A stretch of 11,746 bases of DNA from Burkholderiales bacterium (lineage in GTDB: Bacteria > Pseudomonadota > Gammaproteobacteria > Burkholderiales > Burkholderiaceae_F), in the NCBI GenBank assembly GCA_024641225.1, contig JAHEDN010000036.1:1-11746 (forward strand), given 5' to 3'. Every line of letters begins with the position of its first letter. Positions within the stretch are counted from its first letter, which is position 1. The notes under the pieces were generated by a model. The model was not told where the DNA came from. It was given only the letters and a program-made list of their open reading frames with translations, and did not search any database. The translations under genes and the position numbers were made by a program. This document shows, piece by piece, positions 6,195 through 11,746 of this stretch.

Positions 6195-7730
6195 CTAGAT
6201 GCTCTTTTCCCGCCCGGCCCAGAACGGCGCGCGCATCTCGCGCTTGAGCGTCTTGCCGGCCGCGCTGCGCGGGAAGTCCTTCATCACCAATACGCGCGCC
6301 ACGCGCTGGTAGCGCGCCGCGACGTGGGTGTTGATCCATTCGCGCAATTCGTCTTCGGTGGCGTGCGCATCGGCGTGCAGGATCACCGCGGCCACCGGCG
6401 TCTCGCCCCACTTCTCGTCCGGCACGCCGAACACGGCGACCTCGGCCACCGCCGGATGTCGGGCGGCGATCTCTTCGACGTCGCGCGGGTAGACCTTCAC
6501 GCCGCCCGAGTCGATCATGTCCTTCTTGCGGTCGACCAGGTTCAGGTAGCCCTCATCGTCGACGAAGCCCATGTCGCCGGTGAGCAGCCAGCCGTTGCGG
6601 ATCGCCTTTTCGGTGAGATCCGGGCGGTTGTGATATCCGCTCATCATGATCGGGCCACGGCCGACGATTTCGCCGATCTCGCCGGTCGGTACGTCGGTGC
6701 CATCCTCGCGCACGATGCGCATCGAGAAGAAGGGCGGCGGGACGCCGACCGAGCCCGCCTTGCGCACGGAGTCAGTGACGTCGAGGATGGTGACGAAGCC
6801 CTCGGTCAGCCCGTACAACTCGTAGAAACGGCCCGGCAGCAGGCGATTGAGCCGCTCCTTCTGCTCCTGGTGAAGCGGCGCGCCGAGCGACAGGATCATC
6901 TGCAGCGAGGCGAGTTTCTCCGCCGCGAAGCCCGGGGCGTCGAGCAGCGCGACGATCTGCGCCGGAACCATCATCGTGTGCGTGACCCGGTGGCGCTCGA
7001 TCAGATCGAGCGCCTCGCCGGCGTCGAACTGCCGCGCCAGCACGTAATGCGCGCCAAGGTGGAAGCACGGCATCAGCGTCACGTAGGCGCCATTGAAGAC
7101 GATGGCCCCGGTGTGCAGCACCACCGACTCCGGCGTCATCCGCCACGCTGCGCCCATCAGCAGCGCATACATCGCGCGCACGAAGTGCGTGTGCATGATC
7201 CCCTTCGGCATGCCGGTGGTGCCGCTGGTGTACATGATGTTGAACAGGTCATCCTGCTTCGCCGTCACGCGCGGCGGCGAGTCCGGGGACGCCGAGCGCA
7301 GTTCGGCCAGGCTGAAACAGCCGGGCTCCGCGCCGTCGACGAGCACGATCCGACGGCGCAGCACCTGCGGCAGCTCGTCGCGGATCGAGTCGATTACCGG
7401 CAGCATCGACACCTGGGTGACCAGCGCGGCCGCCTGTGAGTCGGCGAGCAGCGCGCGCAGCCCCGGGCCCATCAGCAGCGGCGACAGTGGCACGTTCACC
7501 GCGCCGAGCGAAGGCATGGCGAACGTCAGTTCGACGAGTTCGCGGCAGTTGCCGAGCAGGCTCGCCACCTTGTCGCCGTGCCGGATGCCCAGGCCGGCCA
7601 GCGCGTTCGCCGTGCGGTTCACGCGCTCGGCGAACCGGGCGTAGGTGTGCGTGGTCCCGTTGAAGGTCAGCGCCGGTGCTGCGGCGCGGAAGTGCGCCTG
7701 ACGGTTGATCAGCGAAGCCAATTCGAGCAT
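6195..7730 (-). CDS. AMP-forming acyl-CoA synthetase/ligase
   Basis: This 511-residue member of the ANL superfamily activates a carboxylic acid to acyl-AMP and then to acyl-CoA. The core motifs are complete: MYTSGTTGMPKG (166-177), YELYGLTEG (303-311), WLLTGDMGFVDDEGYLNLVD (381-400), RKKDMIDSGGVKVYP (401-415) and the C-terminal catalytic lysine K493 in SAAGKTLKREM. The start at 7730 was chosen because a strong GGAGGG lies just upstream and LELASLINRQAHF fits the family N-terminus; the frame is open 20 more residues but that part is not conserved. The sequence does not settle the substrate (medium- or long-chain fatty, or aromatic, acids are all possible). No beta-oxidation or CoA-pathway genes are adjacent. 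It is convergent with the Usp gene and divergent from the hemerythrin gene. Confidence 0.9.
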   Translation of the reverse strand: MLELASLINRQAHFRAAAPALTFNGTTHTYARFAERVNRTANALAGLGIRHGDKVASLLGNCRELVELTFAMPSLGAVNVPLSPLLMGPGLRALLADSQAAALVTQVSMLPVIDSIRDELPQVLRRRIVLVDGAEPGCFSLAELRSASPDSPPRVTAKQDDLFNIMYTSGTTGMPKGIMHTHFVRAMYALLMGAAWRMTPESVVLHTGAIVFNGAYVTLMPCFHLGAHYVLARQFDAGEALDLIERHRVTHTMMVPAQIVALLDAPGFAAEKLASLQMILSLGAPLHQEQKERLNRLLPGRFYELYGLTEGFVTILDVTDSVRKAGSVGVPPPFFSMRIVREDGTDVPTGEIGEIVGRGPIMMSGYHNRPDLTEKAIRNGWLLTGDMGFVDDEGYLNLVDRKKDMIDSGGVKVYPRDVEEIAARHPAVAEVAVFGVPDEKWGETPVAAVILHADAHATEDELREWINTHVAARYQRVARVLVMKDFPRSAAGKTLKREMRAPFWAGREKSI

Positions 7731-7877
7731 TGTTCCCTCCGGAAAGCGATCCGGACGGCAGAAGTTTGCCGCTTGCGGCGGCGGACGCAAGTACGATCGG
7801 GCGCGGTTTGCGCTCGGTCAAGCGCGCCGGGAGGCCGCCGCCTTACCTTTTCGCCGTCAACACGGTTGGAGAACACC

Positions 7878-8282
7878 ATGAGCCAGGCCGCGCCCAAGAC
7901 GCGACACGACGACATTTTCGTCGGTTTCAAGCCGATCGACGATCTGCACCACGAATTCCAGGCGATCGTCGACGCGCTGAACGACCCGGCCGAGGCCGAC
8001 TATGGCGAGCACCTGCTGGCGCTGCACGAGCACATGCTCCGCCACACCGCGCTCGAAGAGCAGTACATGCTGCAGGAGAACTACCCGCACTACGGAGTGC
8101 ACAAGCGCGAGCACGACCGTTTCGTCGAACGGCTCGCCGAGATGCGGCGCCGTTTCGACGCCGGCGACGTCGACGGTGTGCGGCACTACGCGCAGGAACT
8201 GATGGGCTGGTTCGCCGCCCACGCGCATAACCAGGACGCGCCGCTGGCGGCTTACCTGAAGGGCGAGTCAGGCGCGCGCTGA
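7878..8282 (+). CDS. Single-domain bacteriohemerythrin
   Basis: This 134-residue four-helix protein should bind O2 at a non-haem di-iron site. All seven expected ligands can be placed: H24 (IDDLH), H56 and E60 (RHTALEE), H75 and H79 (HKREH), and H115 and D120 (HAHNQD). Other family landmarks are NYPHYGVHKREHDRF and a tryptophan before the last His (W111). Length is that of a stand-alone hemerythrin, without sensor or methyl-accepting domains. ATG 7878 has GGAG at 7868-7871 with a 6-base gap; the frame is open far upstream, but that sequence is antisense to the acyl-CoA ligase. It is transcribed alone. Oxygen storage, delivery or sensing are the usual suggestions for this family, and nothing here decides between them. 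Confidence 0.9.
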   Translation: MSQAAPKTRHDDIFVGFKPIDDLHHEFQAIVDALNDPAEADYGEHLLALHEHMLRHTALEEQYMLQENYPHYGVHKREHDRFVERLAEMRRRFDAGDVDGVRHYAQELMGWFAAHAHNQDAPLAAYLKGESGAR

Positions 8283-8320
8283 GGGGAACCGCGCCTGCGC
8301 GCTCATCCCTGTCGGACGTG

Positions 8321-8337
8321 CCGGCCTTTCAGGCCGG
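8321..8337. terminator. Hairpin shared by convergent hemerythrin and hutH ends
   Basis: CCGGCCT (8321-8327) and AGGCCGG (8331-8337) form a perfect 7-bp stem with a 3-base loop. The hutH stop codon (8329-8331 on the minus strand) lies at the loop. The hemerythrin stop is 39 bases away on the other side. There is no T-run on either strand, so termination is plausible but unproven. Confidence 0.4.
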
Positions 8338-9867
8338 AATCCACAGCACCGGCAGATCGGGCAGTGTGCGAAAGATCCGCGACAGCGAACCGTCGGTGAC
8401 GAGCATCGTCGCCTTATCGATGTCCGGTGCCAGGTAGCGGTCACGCTCGAGCGCCGGGCACCGTTGCCGTACCAGCGCGTGCGCGGTTTCCAGCGCCGGC
8501 GAACTTTCCAGCGGACGAAGGAACTCGATGCCCTGCGCGGCGGCAAGCAGTTCGATGCCGAGCACGTGCGCGGTGTTGCCGATCATGGGCAGCAGGCGCC
8601 GCGCCGCAAAGGTCGCCATGCTGACGTGGTCCTCCTGGTTGGCGGAGGTCGGCAGGCTGTCGACGCTGGCCGGGTGCGCCAGGGACTTGTTCTCGCTGGC
8701 CAGCGCCGCGGCGGTGACATGCGCGATCATGAAGCCGGAGTTCAGGCCCGGCTCGCGCGCGAGAAACGGCGGCAGGCGCGATACGCCGGTGTCGATCAGC
8801 ATCGCGATGCGCCGCTCGGCAATCGCGCCGACCTCGGCAATCGCCACGGCCATCGCGTCGCACGCAAGTGCGACCGGCTCGGCGTGGAAATTGCCGCCGG
8901 AGATCATTGCGCCATCGGCCGAGAAGACCAGCGGGTTGTCGGTCACCGCGTTCGCTTCACGCAGCAGCACCAGCGCCGAGTGACGTAGCTGATCGAGGCA
9001 GGCGCCGACGACCTGCGGCTGGCAGCGCAGGCAGTAGGGATCCTGAACGCGGTCGTCGCCCTCGCGGTGCGAGGCGCGGATTCCGCTTCCGGCGAGCAGG
9101 GCGCGGTAGTACTGAGCCACGTCGATCTGGCCCGGCTGACCGCGCAGTTCGTGGATGCGCGGGTCGAACGGGCCGTCGCTGCCGCGGGCCGCGTCGACCG
9201 TCAGCGCGCCGATGACCAGTGCTGCTTCGAGTACCGGCTCGAAGGTGAGCAACGCATGCAGCGCAAGCGCCGTGGACGTCTGTGTCCCGTTGATCAGCGC
9301 CAGCCCTTCCTTCGCCTGAAGCCGCAGCGGCTCGATCCCGGCCGACGCGAGCAGCGGCGCTGCCGGCGAGCGGCGGCCGTCGACGAGGAATTCGCCTTCG
9401 CCGATCAGGGCCAGCGTCATGTGCGCCAGCGGTGCCAGGTCGCCCGAGGCTCCCACAGAGCCCTGGCTCGGTACGTACGGCACCAGGCCGGCGTTGTGCA
9501 CCTTGACCAGCGTGTCGATGACCTGCAGTCGTACGCCCGAGAAGCCGCGCGCCAGGCTGGCGGCCTTGAGCGCCATCATCAGCCGGACCACGGCCGGCTG
9601 CAGCGGTTCGCCGACCCCCACGCTGTGCGAGCGGATCAGGTTCAGCTGCAGCGCGGCGAGATCCGCCTCGCTGATCTTCGTCGACGCGAGCTTGCCGAAA
9701 CCCGTGTTGACGCCGTAGACGGCGGCCGAGCCGGCCGCCGCGCGCTGCACGACCGCCGCGCTGGCGGCGACCGCCGCATGCGCGGCCGGGTCGACCTCGA
9801 TTGGCACGCCGCCGGCATGGATCGCCTGCAGGTCTTCGAGGCGCAATGCGCCGGGGATCAGTTTCAT
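8329..9867 (-). CDS. hutH: Histidine ammonia-lyase
   Basis: This 512-residue enzyme deaminates L-histidine to trans-urocanate, the first step of histidine degradation, in the cytoplasm. The self-processing MIO cofactor triad A140-S141-G142 is in GSVGASGDLAPLAH. Other expected residues are present: Y51 in YGVNTGFGKLAS, N193 in LINGTQ, Y278 in VQDPYCLRCQPQV and E412 in SANQEDHVSM. Length is normal. Start ATG at 9867 is chosen by homology. A second in-frame ATG at 9888 would add seven residues, and neither has a recognisable Shine-Dalgarno. It lies 101 bases downstream of hutU on the same strand, with an interspersed repeat in the gap and no promoter seen, so it is probably expressed from the hutU promoter. 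Confidence 0.96.
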   Translation of the reverse strand: MKLIPGALRLEDLQAIHAGGVPIEVDPAAHAAVAASAAVVQRAAAGSAAVYGVNTGFGKLASTKISEADLAALQLNLIRSHSVGVGEPLQPAVVRLMMALKAASLARGFSGVRLQVIDTLVKVHNAGLVPYVPSQGSVGASGDLAPLAHMTLALIGEGEFLVDGRRSPAAPLLASAGIEPLRLQAKEGLALINGTQTSTALALHALLTFEPVLEAALVIGALTVDAARGSDGPFDPRIHELRGQPGQIDVAQYYRALLAGSGIRASHREGDDRVQDPYCLRCQPQVVGACLDQLRHSALVLLREANAVTDNPLVFSADGAMISGGNFHAEPVALACDAMAVAIAEVGAIAERRIAMLIDTGVSRLPPFLAREPGLNSGFMIAHVTAAALASENKSLAHPASVDSLPTSANQEDHVSMATFAARRLLPMIGNTAHVLGIELLAAAQGIEFLRPLESSPALETAHALVRQRCPALERDRYLAPDIDKATMLVTDGSLSRIFRTLPDLPVLWIPA

Positions 9868-9892
9868 GGGTTCGGAAAGGAAGAGCATTTGC

Positions 9893-9958
9893 CACGGATT
9901 AACACGGATGAACACGGATCAAGGATCCGTTCAATCCGTGTAATCCGTGAAATCCGTG
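9893..9958. repeat. Interspersed inverted array of CACGGAT units between hutU and hutH
   Basis: Three direct copies of CACGGAT at 9893, 9903 and 9913 (10-base period) face the inverted form ATCCGTG at 9934, 9943 and 9952 (9-base period), with a truncated copy at 9925. At the centre ACGGATC (9914-9920) and GATCCGT (9924-9930) make a perfect 7-bp stem with a 3-base loop. The transcript can therefore form one long, imperfect hairpin. Spurious translation gives the 'RINTDEHG' string seen as an artefact in many unrelated bacterial annotations, so this belongs to a widespread repeat family. It occupies most of the hutU-hutH gap. Confidence 0.8.
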
Positions 9959-9968
9959 TCAAGAGGGG

Positions 9969-11669
<1,701 letters not shown>

Positions 11670-11704
11670 CAGCAGCCCTTATGGCTCGACAGGAGAGTGG
11701 GCTG

Positions 11705-11733
11705 ACTCTACTTGTCTAGACAACCATAGTCAA
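11705..11733 (-). promoter_or_regulatory. Sigma70 promoter of hutU-hutH
   Basis: On the minus strand, TTGACT (11733-11728) is a near-consensus -35 box. It is followed by a 17-base spacer and TAGAGT (11710-11705) as the -10 box, ideal sigma70 geometry. The transcript would start near 11697, giving a leader of about 28 bases before hutU with an AAGGG Shine-Dalgarno. The entire spacer middle is occupied by a palindromic operator. Confidence 0.75.
11712..11723. promoter_or_regulatory. Palindromic operator, likely HutC site
   Basis: TTGTCTAGACAA is a perfect 12-bp palindrome lying between the -35 and -10 boxes of the hutU promoter. Sites of this form, centred on a TGTnTAnACA-like core, are associated with the GntR-family repressor HutC, which is released by urocanate. 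Binding here would block RNA polymerase directly. The repressor assignment rests on the position before hutU and motif resemblance; the hutC gene itself is not in the window. Confidence 0.7.
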
Positions 11734-11746
11734 GGGCCTGTGCGGA

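Noticed and set aside
6171..7439. Long plus-strand open frame opposite the acyl-CoA ligase
   Set aside because: No family motifs, His/Arg/Val-rich composition typical of an antisense shadow; the opposite strand has complete ANL motifs.
7578..7877. 100-residue upstream extension of the hemerythrin frame
   Set aside because: Overlaps the acyl-CoA ligase start on the other strand; the good Shine-Dalgarno and family N-terminus are at 7878.
9893..9958. Possible CRISPR array
   Set aside because: Units are only about 7 bases with 2-3 base gaps and are arranged as inverted halves; no unique spacers or cas genes.

Overview
The window is ordinary high-GC proteobacterial chromosome. Protein content and style (split-alpha proton-translocating transhydrogenase, TcdA, UspA, a stand-alone hemerythrin, a HutC-type hut promoter) suggest a betaproteobacterium, perhaps Rhodocyclales or Burkholderiales. 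That placement comes from gene content and base composition only, since no database search was possible. No phage, plasmid, transposase, CRISPR or RNA gene was recognised.

Layout. (1) Positions 1-3272, plus strand: a pyridine nucleotide transhydrogenase operon, made of the 3' end of pntAA, a nitronate monooxygenase-family flavoprotein gene, pntAB and pntB. The flavoprotein gene sits between the two parts of the alpha subunit and starts two bases after an interspersed palindromic repeat. (2) 3316-3522, minus: a small DUF2892 membrane protein, convergent with pntB. (3) 3793-6095, plus: a likely three-gene unit of a TerB-like/DUF697-like two-part protein, tcdA (tRNA ct6A dehydratase) and a universal stress protein, ended by strong hairpins at 6108-6170. 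(4) 6195-7730, minus: an AMP-forming acyl-CoA ligase. (5) 7878-8282, plus: a single-domain hemerythrin with all seven expected iron ligands, divergent from the ligase. (6) 8329-11669, minus: hutU-hutH, the first two steps of histidine degradation. At the right edge is a textbook sigma70 promoter whose 17-bp spacer contains a perfect 12-bp palindrome, the likely HutC operator.

How the genes work together. PntAA/AB/B form one enzyme that couples the proton gradient to hydride transfer from NADH to NADP+. HutH deaminates histidine to urocanate, and HutU hydrates urocanate to imidazolone propionate. The other genes are housekeeping or stress functions with no obvious joint pathway.

The most notable non-coding signal is that three different structured repeats each sit in a junction between co-directional genes: 254-357 (pntAA/flavoprotein), 1748-1828 (heptamer array, pntAB/pntB) and 9893-9958 (hutU/hutH). 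The gaps between operons that I inspected carry no comparable element. I found no convincing new multi-gene system. The items best worth following up are the flavoprotein gene inside pnt, the repeats in intra-operon gaps, and the uncharacterised TerB-DUF697 protein.
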